Assembly: GCA_964629015.1 (NCBI GenBank)
Contig: CAZVMN010000002.1
Location: 1-64,000 of the forward strand
Reading direction: 5' to 3'
Length of the DNA: 64,000 bases
Source of the DNA: Oceanococcus sp964629015
Lineage (GTDB): Bacteria > Pseudomonadota > Gammaproteobacteria > Nevskiales > Oceanococcaceae
Position numbers and translations under genes: made by a program. The notes beneath the pieces were generated by a model. It did not search any database and was not told where the DNA came from. It saw only the letters and a program-made list of their open reading frames with translations. Shown in pieces: positions 52,299 through 60,653 of this stretch. Every line of letters begins with the position of its first letter. The first letter of the stretch is position 1.

Positions 52299-53528
52299 TC
52301 AGGCCACACGCTCAAAGCTCAAGCCGGCTTTGCTGTTGAGTCGTTCGATGAGCATGTCGCCCATCGCCGTGCTGGGTGTCCAAAAGCCGCCAGCTTTATC
52401 ACCAATATCGCGCGCTAGACATACCGCGGATTCGCCGAGCATTTTGGCGGTTGAGCCGTAACCGGGATCGCGATCACCGGTCACCTTGGTCTGCAGTTTG
52501 TCACCAGCGGGGGTGCTGCCGAAGAAGCGCAAATCGTAAAATCCGGCTTCCTGTGCTTCCGGACTGGGTCCTTCGCCCGGCTGTGGCAACACCGTTTTGT
52601 TGAGCAATGCACGGGTTGGTTTGATCGCGGCCAGGACCATGAATCCACCCAAACCGCCGGTCATCGCGACAGCACGCGCAGCGCCACCCGGACCACGTCC
52701 AACCATCATGGCCTCGTCGTACAGAAAGTCTTCGCCCCAGATGCGCCCCAGCAAGGCATGACTGCGATGCACGACGCGGGTGTTGATCGAGGCCATCACG
52801 AAAGGAGCGAGCCAGCTGTTGGCGTCTTTATCAAACGTTGGGCCCTGCACATTCGGCTGCCGAACGCCACTGCGCATACCTTGCGGCGCGACGGCATAGG
52901 GGTTTTGCAGGACTTTGCGCAGCGCTGGATCTTTCTTGACCTCATCCACCACATTGAGCAGGCTTGCGACGGTGCCGCCGCTGGCCCCGCCCTTAGCGGC
53001 TTTGACGCGCATCTTGATTTGCGAGCACGGCGCTGAGAAATCCTTCTGTGCTTCCCGCTGTGTGAACCACACGCCCAGGTCGGATGGAATGGAGTCGAAG
53101 CCGCAGTTGTGCACGATGCGTGCGCCAGTGCGCTCGGCCGTGTCTTGATGCGCATCAATCATGCGCTGCATCCACTGGGGTTCGCCGGTGAGGTCGCAGT
53201 AGTCTGTGCCCAGTTCGGCGCAGGCGGCGATCAGGTCCGAACCATACAAGGCGTAGGGTCCCACCGTGCTGACCACAACTTTGGTTTTGGCGGCAAGCTG
53301 TTTGAGCGCCGTCGCGTCGTGCGCATCCGCGATGAAGCGCGGCAGCGCTTGTGCGCTGAATTCCTCGGCCACGGCTTTGAGCTTGGCTTCGTTGCGTCCG
53401 GCCAATGCCCACTTCAAGTCGCCATCGACACCGTAGGTTTCGCACAGATATCGCGTCAGTAGCCGTCCGACGAAACTGGCTGCACCGTACACCACCACAT
53501 CAAATTCTCGCTGAGTCTTGTCGCTCAT
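52299..53528 (-). CDS. Saccharopine dehydrogenase-like oxidoreductase (trans-acting enoyl reductase type)
   Basis: A 409-residue protein with an N-terminal Rossmann fold (FDVVVYGAASFVGRLLTRYL) and the block DYCDLTGEPQWMQRMIDAHQ plus IVHNCGFDSIPSDLGVWF. These blocks are shared by the saccharopine dehydrogenase-like family that includes the mycobacterial trans-acting enoyl reductase Rv2953. The true substrate is unknown. Lysine metabolism is unlikely because the catalytic context differs. ATG 53528 is chosen; the TTG at 53540 adds four residues. It is divergent from thrS. Confidence 0.85.
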   Translation of the reverse strand: MSDKTQREFDVVVYGAASFVGRLLTRYLCETYGVDGDLKWALAGRNEAKLKAVAEEFSAQALPRFIADAHDATALKQLAAKTKVVVSTVGPYALYGSDLIAACAELGTDYCDLTGEPQWMQRMIDAHQDTAERTGARIVHNCGFDSIPSDLGVWFTQREAQKDFSAPCSQIKMRVKAAKGGASGGTVASLLNVVDEVKKDPALRKVLQNPYAVAPQGMRSGVRQPNVQGPTFDKDANSWLAPFVMASINTRVVHRSHALLGRIWGEDFLYDEAMMVGRGPGGAARAVAMTGGLGGFMVLAAIKPTRALLNKTVLPQPGEGPSPEAQEAGFYDLRFFGSTPAGDKLQTKVTGDRDPGYGSTAKMLGESAVCLARDIGDKAGGFWTPSTAMGDMLIERLNSKAGLSFERVA

Positions 53529-53599
53529 GGGCCGCCTCAAACTGGAAAAGGCCGCATCTTAGCGTGCTTTGGCATTCCGTCGGGTTTGTTGAATTGTCC

Positions 53600-53628
53600 T
53601 TGAAGGGCTATGCCGCTGTGCTTACAAT
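53600..53628 (+). promoter_or_regulatory. thrS: Sigma70 promoter of the thrS operon
   Basis: TTGAAG (53600-53605), a 17-base spacer and TACAAT (53623-53628). The expected start, about 53635, gives a leader of roughly 73 bases that contains both hairpins of the candidate thrS operator. Confidence 0.7.
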
Positions 53629-53644
53629 TCGCGCCCTTTCCACG

Positions 53645-53687
53645 TTGGGGCATATGTCCCGATCATGCGGCCTGTCGTGGGGGCCGC
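53645..53687 (+). promoter_or_regulatory. thrS: Candidate thrS autoregulatory operator (tRNA-Thr anticodon-arm mimic)
   Basis: Two hairpins in the thrS leader. The first pairs TTGGG (53645-53649) with CCCGA (53658-53662). The second pairs GCGGCC (53667-53672) with GGCCGC (53682-53687), and a U-G pair closes a seven-base loop GUCGUGG (53674-53680). In this loop the bases at anticodon positions 33-36 read U-CGU, exactly the threonine anticodon CGU after the invariant U33. The CGU lies 30-32 bases before the ATG. In E. coli, ThrS represses its own mRNA through hairpins of this design in the same order. The match is seen; function is inferred. Confidence 0.65.
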
Positions 53688-53707
53688 CACTGACAGCGAG
53701 AAACAAC

Positions 53708-55612
53708 ATGCCCAGCATTACCCTGCCCGACGGCTCCCGTCGCGAATTCGATCGTCCGGTGTCCATCGCCGAAGTTGCCGAGGATATTGGCCCGGGCCTG
53801 GCCAAGGCCGCCTTGGCCGGCCGCATCAATGGTCGGCTCGTCGATACCTCGCATGTGATTGAGGATGACGTCGAACTGGCTATCGTGACCAATCGCGACG
53901 AAGAAGGTCTGGATGTCATCCGTCACTCCACCGCGCATTTGCTCGCGCATGCGGTGAAGCAGCTTTACCCCGAGGCGCAAGTCACCATCGGACCGGTCAT
54001 CGAGGACGGCTTCTACTACGATTTTGCCTATTCGCGTCCTTTTACGCCGGATGATCTGGAAAAGATCGAAGCACGCATGGCTGAATTGGCAGCATCGGAT
54101 TTCAGCGTGGCCCGCGAGTTGATGGCGCGCGATGACGCTGTCGCCTATTTCCGCGACATGGGTGAGGAGTACAAGGCAGAGATCATCGCCTCCATTCCTA
54201 CTCAGGAAGACATCAGCCTGTATCGACAGGACGACTTCGTCGATCTGTGCCGCGGCCCCCACGTACCCTCCACCGGCAAGCTCGGCCACTTCAAACTGAT
54301 GAAAGTGGCTGGCGCGTATTGGCGCGGCGATTCGCGCAACGAAATGCTGCAGCGCATTTACGGCACGGCCTGGGCTGACAAGAAAGCGCTGAAGAAGTAT
54401 CTGAACCGTCTGGAAGAGGCGGCCAAGCGCGATCACCGCACGCTGGGCAAACGCCTGGATCTGTTCCACTTCCAGGAAGAAGCCCCGGGAATGGTGTTTT
54501 GGCACGACCATGGCTGGCGTGTGTACGGCGTGATCGAGAACTATGTGCGCCAGCGCTTGCGCACGGCCGGTTACCAGGAAGTCAAAACCCCGCAAGTCAT
54601 CGACAAGGTGCTGTGGGAAAAGTCCGGACACATGGACAAGTTCGCCAGCGGCATGTTTATGACCGCGTCGGAGGATCGCGAGTACGCGATCAAGCCGATG
54701 AACTGTCCCGCGCACATTCAGATCTATAACCAGGGTCTGAAGAGCTACCGCGACTTGCCGCTGCGGATGGCGGAATTTGGTTGCTGCCATCGCAATGAGC
54801 TGTCTGGCTCCTTGCACGGCCTGATGCGCGTGCGTGGGTTCACCCAGGATGACGCGCACATTTTCTGCACCGAGGGCCAGATTGAGTCAGAAGTGGCCGA
54901 CCTCATCGACCTGACCTTCGATGTGTACAAGGATTTCGGTTTCGAAAACGTCACCCTGGCACTCTCGACCCGTCCGGAACAGCGCGTCGGTAGCGATGAG
55001 TTGTGGGATCGTTCTGAAGCGGCGCTGAAGAATTGCCTGGAATCCAAAGGCTTGGACTATCGCCTGCAGCCTGGCGAAGGCGCGTTCTACGGCCCCAAGA
55101 TCGAGTTCACCCTGCGTGACTGTCTGGAGCGTGATTGGCAATGCGGAACCATCCAGTTGGATTTCTCCATGCCAGGACGCCTGGATGCGCAATATGTCAA
55201 CGAACACAGTGAGCGTGCGGTCCCGGTGATGATCCACCGCGCCATTCTCGGATCGATGGAGCGCTTCATCGGCATATTGATCGAACACCACGCCGGAGCA
55301 CTGCCGTTGTGGCTGGCACCGGAGCAAGTTGTGGTCGCCAACATCACTGATCGGCAGGCCGATTTTGCCAAAACGGTGGTCGAACGCCTGACGCAAGCAG
55401 GTTTTCGCGCCCGCGCGGACTTGAGAAACGAGAAAATCGGCTTTAAAATCCGCGAGCTTTCTATTCAACGTGTCCCGTACGTCGTCGTACTGGGAGACCG
55501 CGAAGTCGAAAATCATCAAGTGGCCGTGCGTGCGCGTGACGGAGCTGACCTTGGAACCATGTCGGTAGAAGCGTTCCTTGACAGGCTGTCCGACGAGGCA
55601 TCACGGCCTTAG
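53708..55612 (+). CDS. thrS: Threonyl-tRNA synthetase
   Basis: A 634-residue class II synthetase. N-terminal TGS domain (SITLPDGSRREFDRPVS), editing domain with His73/His77 (HSTAHLLAH) and Cys181/His185 (CRGPH), catalytic core with the zinc cysteine in MNCPAHIQIY and QLDFSMPGRLDAQYV (motif 2/3 region), and a C-terminal anticodon-binding domain (about 535-634). ATG 53708 is the family start; the open frame upstream to 53405 is antisense to the oxidoreductase gene and covers the promoter. Confidence 0.97.
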   Translation: MPSITLPDGSRREFDRPVSIAEVAEDIGPGLAKAALAGRINGRLVDTSHVIEDDVELAIVTNRDEEGLDVIRHSTAHLLAHAVKQLYPEAQVTIGPVIEDGFYYDFAYSRPFTPDDLEKIEARMAELAASDFSVARELMARDDAVAYFRDMGEEYKAEIIASIPTQEDISLYRQDDFVDLCRGPHVPSTGKLGHFKLMKVAGAYWRGDSRNEMLQRIYGTAWADKKALKKYLNRLEEAAKRDHRTLGKRLDLFHFQEEAPGMVFWHDHGWRVYGVIENYVRQRLRTAGYQEVKTPQVIDKVLWEKSGHMDKFASGMFMTASEDREYAIKPMNCPAHIQIYNQGLKSYRDLPLRMAEFGCCHRNELSGSLHGLMRVRGFTQDDAHIFCTEGQIESEVADLIDLTFDVYKDFGFENVTLALSTRPEQRVGSDELWDRSEAALKNCLESKGLDYRLQPGEGAFYGPKIEFTLRDCLERDWQCGTIQLDFSMPGRLDAQYVNEHSERAVPVMIHRAILGSMERFIGILIEHHAGALPLWLAPEQVVVANITDRQADFAKTVVERLTQAGFRARADLRNEKIGFKIRELSIQRVPYVVVLGDREVENHQVAVRARDGADLGTMSVEAFLDRLSDEASRP

Positions 55613-55636
55613 TTCGTTTTTTACGGAGTTAAAAGC

Positions 55637-56155
55637 ATCAGCTCAGAAAAACACGACCGGCGGAACACTGAAATTACCGCGCGGGAGGTTCGGCTCGTCA
55701 GCGCCGACGGAGAGCAGTTGGGTGTCGTCTCGCTGGAAGAGGCGCTAGGAAAAGCAGCGGAAGCCGGTCTTGATCTGGTGGAAGTCGCACCACAGGCCCG
55801 TCCCCCCGTCTGCAAATTGATGGATTACGGCAAGTACTTGTTCCAGAAGAACAAGACCCAACAAGCCGCCCGGAAAAAACAGAAACAGATACAGGTCAAG
55901 GAGATCAAATTCCGTCCGAATACGGAGGAAGGTGATTACCAGACCAAACTGCGTCGCCTAGTGTCCTTTGTGGAGGATGGCGACAAGATCAAGGTGACAA
56001 TGCGTTTCCGTGGGCGAGAAATGGCCCATCAGGAAATCGGATTGAAACTCCTTGAACGTGTGAAACAGGACCTGGATGAATTGGCGCAGGTTGAGCAGAT
56101 GCCGAAGATGGAAGGTCGGCAGATGGTCATGGTAATGGCGCCCAGGAAATCCTGA
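55637..56155 (+). CDS. infC: Translation initiation factor IF-3, AUC start
   Basis: 172 residues. No ATG, GTG or TTG occurs in frame before the conserved N-terminus (NTEITAREVRLVSADGEQLG), so the TTG at 55718 would delete most of the N-domain. ATC at 55637 has GGAG eight bases upstream and is the best start. Rare AUU/AUC starts are typical of infC, because IF-3 discriminates against them and so limits its own synthesis. The linker (KKQKQIQVKEIKFRPNTEEGDY) and the C-domain (RFRGREMAHQEIG) are standard. It follows thrS by 24 bases. Confidence 0.93.
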   Translation: MSSEKHDRRNTEITAREVRLVSADGEQLGVVSLEEALGKAAEAGLDLVEVAPQARPPVCKLMDYGKYLFQKNKTQQAARKKQKQIQVKEIKFRPNTEEGDYQTKLRRLVSFVEDGDKIKVTMRFRGREMAHQEIGLKLLERVKQDLDELAQVEQMPKMEGRQMVMVMAPRKS

Positions 56156-56182
56156 AGTCCCGTATAAACCTTAGGAAGTCCA

Positions 56183-56377
56183 ATGCCCAAAATGAAAACC
56201 AACCGTGGCGCAGCCAAGCGCTTTCGCCCAACGGCTAACGGTTTCAAGCGTGCACAAAGCCATAAGCGGCACATTCTGACCAAGAAGAACCGCAAGCGCG
56301 TGCGCAACTTGAACAAGAACGCGATGGTGTGCAAGTCCGACGTCGCCGCGGTCAAACAGATGTTGCCGAACCTGTAA
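56183..56377 (+). CDS. rpmI: 50S ribosomal protein bL35
   Basis: A 64-residue basic protein with the L35 pattern: MPKMKTNRGAAKRFRPT, HKRHILTKKN and the KQMLPNL-type end. AGGAAG precedes the ATG. Second ribosomal gene of the thrS-infC-rpmI-rplT operon. Confidence 0.97.
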   Translation: MPKMKTNRGAAKRFRPTANGFKRAQSHKRHILTKKNRKRVRNLNKNAMVCKSDVAAVKQMLPNL

Positions 56378-56378
56378 G

Positions 56379-56454
56379 TCAAAGCCTGCTTTGATTTACC
56401 AACGGGCTATGCCCGTACGGACGCACCAAGGCCACAGGCATTGCCTTGACGTCC
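56379..56454 (+). promoter_or_regulatory. Three hairpins in the rpmI-rplT spacer (candidate L20 control element)
   Basis: In the 109-base gap I see TCAAAGC/GCTTTGA (56379-56394), ACGGGC/GCCCGT (56402-56416), and a longer stem in which GGACG and CAAGGC (56419-56432) pair with GCCTTG and CGTCC (56443-56454). None has a T-run. L20 is known to repress its own operon by binding RNA that mimics its 23S rRNA site; this may be such a region, or simply structured spacer. Function not shown. Confidence 0.4.
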
Positions 56455-56486
56455 TCTAACAACAACCTCACCAAAGGAAATAGAAA

Positions 56487-56840
56487 ATGCCCAGAGTGAA
56501 ACGTGGAGTGACCGCCAAAGCGCGGCACAAGAAAGTTTTAAAAGCCGCAAAAGGCTATTACGGCGCGCGCAGCCGGACTTATAAAACCGCCCGCCAGGCG
56601 GTGTTCAAAGCCGGTCAATACGCTTATCGCGACCGTCGTCAGAAAAAACGTCAGTTCCGTGCCCTGTGGATTGTGCGCATCAATGCTGCCTCCAAGGCCA
56701 ATGGTCTGTCGTACAGCAAATTCATCAATGGTCTGAACAAAGCCGGTATCGCACTGGATCGCAAAGTCTTAGCGGACTTGGCGTTGCACGATGCCGCCGC
56801 TTTTGCAGGCTTGGTCGAAAAAGCCAAAGCCGCACTCTGA
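56487..56840 (+). CDS. rplT: 50S ribosomal protein bL20
   Basis: A 117-residue RNA-binding protein needed for early 50S assembly. It has the full family pattern: PRVKRGVTAKARHKKVLK, GYYGARSRTYKTARQAV, AYRDRRQKKRQFRALWI and NAASKANGLSYSKFINGL. CAAAGGAAA gives the ribosome binding site. Confidence 0.98.
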   Translation: MPRVKRGVTAKARHKKVLKAAKGYYGARSRTYKTARQAVFKAGQYAYRDRRQKKRQFRALWIVRINAASKANGLSYSKFINGLNKAGIALDRKVLADLALHDAAAFAGLVEKAKAAL

Positions 56841-56882
56841 CCAATTCGCACTGCGCTCACGCGCTGATGCGATGCTGATCAC

Positions 56883-56917
56883 AAGGGAAAGTCGGCGTGC
56901 CGTCTTTCCCTTTTTTA
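56883..56917 (+). terminator. Intrinsic terminator between rplT and pheS
   Basis: AAGGGAAAG (56883-56891) pairs with CTTTCCCTT (56904-56912), with an inner CGG/CCG pair group, followed by T6. It separates the ribosomal genes from pheST. Some read-through or a further promoter is needed for pheST. In E. coli this position holds a Phe-controlled attenuator; no suitable leader peptide is seen here. Confidence 0.88.
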
Positions 56918-56950
56918 TTGCCTGCGGGCCTGATAAACAAGCCGAACATC

Positions 56951-57964
56951 ATGTCGAACACACAAAGTCTGCGTGAGACCGCCTTGGCCGCTCTGGAAGC
57001 GGCAGCGGATCTCAAAGCGCTGGATGATTTGCGCGTCCACTATCTGGGCAAGAAAGGCGAAGTGACCGCCCTGCTCCATGGCCTGAAAGATGCCACGCCG
57101 GAAGAGCGCAAAACATTGGGACAAGAGGTCAATCGCCTTAAGCAGGATCTGCAACAGGCGATCAACGCGCGTCGCGACACCTTGCAAGAAAAAGCTCTGG
57201 CTGAAGCGCTGGAATCCGAGCGTATCGACATCAGCTTGCCGGGCCGAGGTGAAGTCAGCGGCGGTGTACACCCGCTCACCCTGATCCGCGAGCGTATGGT
57301 CGATATTTTCCGGCATGCTGGCTTTTCTGTGGCCGAAGGTCCGGAAATCGAAGACGACTATCACAATTTCGAAGCGCTGAATTTTCCGCCGGATCACCCG
57401 GCCCGTGCCATGCACGACACTTTTTACGTGAACGGCGAGTCGCATCTCTTGCGGACACACACGTCGCCCGTTCAGGTCCGTACGCTCAAGAACAGCACGC
57501 CGCCGGTGCGCATCGTCGCGCCTGGGCGCGTCTACCGCTGCGATTCCGATCGCACGCACAGCCCCATGTTCACCCAGCTCGAAGGGCTGTATGTGGCACG
57601 CGATGTGAGTTTTGCCGATCTGCGCGCGGACCTGGAAGAGTTCCTCAACGCGTTTTTCGATCGCGATGTCCGCGTGCGCTTCCGACCGTCCTTCTTCCCC
57701 TTCACTGAGCCTTCGGCGGAAGTCGATATCGAATTCGTCCAGCGAGACGGCCAGAGCAGCTGGCTGGAGGTGGCCGGGTGTGGCTTAGTTCATCCCAATG
57801 TGCTGCGTGAGGCGGGGGTTGATCCGGACAACTACAGTGGTTATGCCTTCGGTTTCGGTATAGAGCGCATGGCTATGCTTTATTATGGAATCAATGACTT
57901 GCGACAGTTTTTTGAGAACGATTTGAGGTTCCTCAAACAATTCCGCACGCTCGCACAGGCATAA
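56951..57964 (+). CDS. pheS: Phenylalanyl-tRNA synthetase alpha subunit
   Basis: A 337-residue class II catalytic subunit. N-terminal coiled coil (about residues 1-90), then GGVHPLTLIRERMVDIFRHAGF, motif 2 (PVRIVAPGRVYRCDSDRTHSPMF) and motif 3 (GYAFGFGIERMAML). ATG 56951 gives the family N-terminus; the upstream open frame reads through the terminator. Six bases separate it from pheT. Confidence 0.97.
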   Translation: MSNTQSLRETALAALEAAADLKALDDLRVHYLGKKGEVTALLHGLKDATPEERKTLGQEVNRLKQDLQQAINARRDTLQEKALAEALESERIDISLPGRGEVSGGVHPLTLIRERMVDIFRHAGFSVAEGPEIEDDYHNFEALNFPPDHPARAMHDTFYVNGESHLLRTHTSPVQVRTLKNSTPPVRIVAPGRVYRCDSDRTHSPMFTQLEGLYVARDVSFADLRADLEEFLNAFFDRDVRVRFRPSFFPFTEPSAEVDIEFVQRDGQSSWLEVAGCGLVHPNVLREAGVDPDNYSGYAFGFGIERMAMLYYGINDLRQFFENDLRFLKQFRTLAQA

Positions 57965-57970
57965 ATCTCC

Positions 57971-60340
57971 ATGAAAATTTCTTATCAGTGGCTCAGCGAA
58001 TGGGCCAAAACCGAGTTGAGTGCCGCCCAGGCCGGTGAAGTCCTGACGATGGCTGGTTTGGAGCTGGACGGCCTGGAGCCTGCTGCGCCGCCGCTGGACG
58101 GCGTTGTGGTGGCGCAGATTGTCAGCGCGGAACAGCACCCGGACGCGGATCGCTTGCGTGTGTGCTCAGTCGAGGCCGGCCAGGACCAACCGCTACAGAT
58201 CGTGTGTGGCGCAGCCAATGCGCGCGCGGGCCTCAAAGTGGCGTTGGCGACCATCGGTACACGCCTGCCCGGTGATTTCAAAATCAAGAAAAGCAAGATC
58301 CGAGGGCAGGAATCCTTTGGCATGCTGTGCTCCGGCGGCGAGCTGGGCATGGACGAGACCGATGGCATCGTTGAGTTGCCGCAGAGCCTTGAGATCGGCA
58401 CGCCACTGACCCAAGCCTTGGCGCTGGACGACAGCATCCTGGATATCGCCCTGACACCCAACCGTGGTGATTGTTTCAGCGTGCGCGGTGTGGCACGTGA
58501 GCTGGCCTGTTTAACCGGCACGCCCTACTCGGTCGCGTTTGATGCCAGCGCGCCTGAGATCACGCTGAGCGATGCCCCCACCATCACGATTGAAGATGGG
58601 GCGGACTGCCGACGCTACGCGGGTCGCATTGTGCGTGGTCTGGATCGCACGGCGGCCACGCCGTTGTGGATGGCCGAACGCTTGCGACGCTCGGGGCTGC
58701 GCAGCATCAACCCGCTGGTTGATGTCACCAACTATGTCCTGCTTGAGCTCGGCCAACCGATGCACGCGTTCGACCTTGCAAAGCTGGATGGCGGGATTTG
58801 TGTCCGCCGCGGACGTCCGGGTGAAAGCCTGACGCTGCTCAATGAGCAGAGCATCGAGCTTGATGAACAGTCGTTGGTGATCGCGGATGCGAAGGCGCCA
58901 GTCGCACTGGCCGGTGCGATGGGCGGTTTGGCCAGCGCTGTGGATGATCAAACCACAGATGTCTTGCTGGAAAGTGCTTGCTTCACTCCGTCGGCGGTTG
59001 CGGGTACGGGGCGTCGCTACAAGCTCTCATCCGACTCATTGCAACGCTATGAGCGTGGTGTTGATCCGAAGCTGCAGGAACTCGCGCTGGATCGCGCGAC
59101 CCAGCTGCTGATCAGCATTTGCGGTGGCCAGGCTGGTCCTGCACACCTCGAAGAGGAAGACGCCTGGTCTGCCCCCACCATTGAACTGTCGCCCGCGCGC
59201 GTTCAAACCCTGCTGGGTTCAGCCGTTGCGCCGCAGGCCATGGTCGACATCCTGCGTAAGCTGGAATGTGCGGTCAGCGAGAATGGCGACACCCTGACGG
59301 TCAACCCGCCCAGCCATCGCTACGATCTTGCCGACCCTATCGATCTGGTTGAAGAGATCGCCCGAGTGCATGGCTACGACAATTTGCCGGGACGCGAGCG
59401 TCGCGTCCAAGTGGCATTGAGCGCACCGCGAGCGGACGCAGCCACAAGGATACGTCGTGAATTGTCTGCTCGGGGTTACCACGAGGCGGTCAGCTTCAGT
59501 TTCGCCGATGCCAAAACCGACGACGCGTTAAACGGCGATGCCGCCTTGGAACCGGTGATTCTGGATAACCCCATGTCCGCGGCCATGGCCCAAATGCGGC
59601 GCAGTCTTTGGGCCAGCCTGATTCCGGTATGGAAACACAACGCAGCGCGCCAACAAGAGCGCATCCGCCTGTTTGAGCTTGGTCGCAAGTACGGAAAACG
59701 TGGGGCACGTATTGAGGAAACCGAGTGCGTGGCTGGGTTGATCAGCGGATTGGCGACCCCGGAGCAATGGGCGCTGAGCAAACGCAATGTGGACTTCTAC
59801 GATCTGAAGGCGGATGTGAATGCACTTCTGGGCGACCAAGCGCAGGCGCTGGAGTGGTCTGATGCGGATTTACACCCGGCCTTGCACCCGGGCCGCAGCG
59901 CTAGCCTGATGCTGGATGGCGAGCGCGTCGGTGTGCTTGGAGAGATTCACCCGCGCCTGAAAAAGGTCTTGGATCTGCCGCAAAGTCCTTTGCTCTTCGA
60001 AATTCAGCGAAAAATTCTGGATGAACTGCGCTTGCCGCAACTGCAGCAGATCACCGCGACGCCGAGTTCGCGTCGCGACCTGGCTTTGGTTGTCAATCAA
60101 TCACTTGCAGCGGAAAAGTTCACACATTTTGTCAAGAAAGAAGCTGGCGAAATACTGCGCGAAGTTCGCGTATTTGACGTATTTACCGGCGATGCCTTAC
60201 CTAAAGGATGCAAGAGCGTCGCTTTGGGCTTGATATTTCAGGATTTTTCCCGCACGCTTACCGACGAGGACGTAGACGCAGCCATACAGAAGCTGACGTC
60301 CGGACTCGAACGGGAATTTGGGGCACAGATCAGGGACTAG
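57971..60340 (+). CDS. pheT: Phenylalanyl-tRNA synthetase beta subunit
   Basis: A 789-residue subunit: N-terminal tRNA-binding EMAP-like domain (VVVAQIVSAEQHPDADRLRVC, about residues 45-145), B3/B4 editing region (RSINPLVDVTNYVLLELGQPMHAFD), B5 domain (about 405-475), class II-like core, and the C-terminal FDX-ACB domain (TPSSRRDLALVVNQ to the end). Its stop is one base before the ihfA start. Confidence 0.97.
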   Translation: MKISYQWLSEWAKTELSAAQAGEVLTMAGLELDGLEPAAPPLDGVVVAQIVSAEQHPDADRLRVCSVEAGQDQPLQIVCGAANARAGLKVALATIGTRLPGDFKIKKSKIRGQESFGMLCSGGELGMDETDGIVELPQSLEIGTPLTQALALDDSILDIALTPNRGDCFSVRGVARELACLTGTPYSVAFDASAPEITLSDAPTITIEDGADCRRYAGRIVRGLDRTAATPLWMAERLRRSGLRSINPLVDVTNYVLLELGQPMHAFDLAKLDGGICVRRGRPGESLTLLNEQSIELDEQSLVIADAKAPVALAGAMGGLASAVDDQTTDVLLESACFTPSAVAGTGRRYKLSSDSLQRYERGVDPKLQELALDRATQLLISICGGQAGPAHLEEEDAWSAPTIELSPARVQTLLGSAVAPQAMVDILRKLECAVSENGDTLTVNPPSHRYDLADPIDLVEEIARVHGYDNLPGRERRVQVALSAPRADAATRIRRELSARGYHEAVSFSFADAKTDDALNGDAALEPVILDNPMSAAMAQMRRSLWASLIPVWKHNAARQQERIRLFELGRKYGKRGARIEETECVAGLISGLATPEQWALSKRNVDFYDLKADVNALLGDQAQALEWSDADLHPALHPGRSASLMLDGERVGVLGEIHPRLKKVLDLPQSPLLFEIQRKILDELRLPQLQQITATPSSRRDLALVVNQSLAAEKFTHFVKKEAGEILREVRVFDVFTGDALPKGCKSVALGLIFQDFSRTLTDEDVDAAIQKLTSGLEREFGAQIRD

Positions 60341-60341
60341 C

Positions 60342-60653
60342 GTGGCGCTTACTAAATCCGAACTCGCTGATTCGCTGTTCTTCCAGCTTGGGCTGAACAA
60401 ACGCGAAGCCAAGGAATTTGTCGACCGGGTCTTCGAGGAAGTGAAGACTTCGCTGGAAGCCGGTCAACCGGTCAAACTGTCCGGTTTTGGCAACTTTGAA
60501 CTGCGTGATAAAAACCAGCGACCCGGGCGTAATCCGAAAACCGGCGAGGAAATTCCGATTTCCGCACGTCGTGTTGTCACTTTCCGTCCGGGACAAAAAC
60601 TGCGAGCACAAGTGGAAGGCGGAGATGCACAGCGCTCAAGCGGCAATAACTGA
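60342..60653 (+). CDS. ihfA: Integration host factor alpha subunit
   Basis: A 103-residue HU-family DNA-bending protein. GTG 60342 with AGGGA just upstream gives the standard start (ALTKSELADSLFFQLGL). The DNA-intercalating arm KNQRPGRNPKTGEEIPISARRVV and the end FRPGQKLRAQVE match IhfA. The pheT-ihfA order is conserved in gammaproteobacteria. It overlaps the MerR-like gene by 29 bases. Confidence 0.97.
   Translation: MALTKSELADSLFFQLGLNKREAKEFVDRVFEEVKTSLEAGQPVKLSGFGNFELRDKNQRPGRNPKTGEEIPISARRVVTFRPGQKLRAQVEGGDAQRSSGNN

Noticed and set aside
53405..53707. N-terminal extension of thrS by 101 codons
   Set aside because: It would cover the promoter and operator and overlap the divergent oxidoreductase gene; known ThrS proteins start at the residue encoded at 53708.
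56791..56976. Possible pheL-like leader peptide with Phe codons before pheS
   Set aside because: Its Phe codons lie in the T-run of the terminator itself, after the hairpin, so ribosome stalling there could not control hairpin formation.
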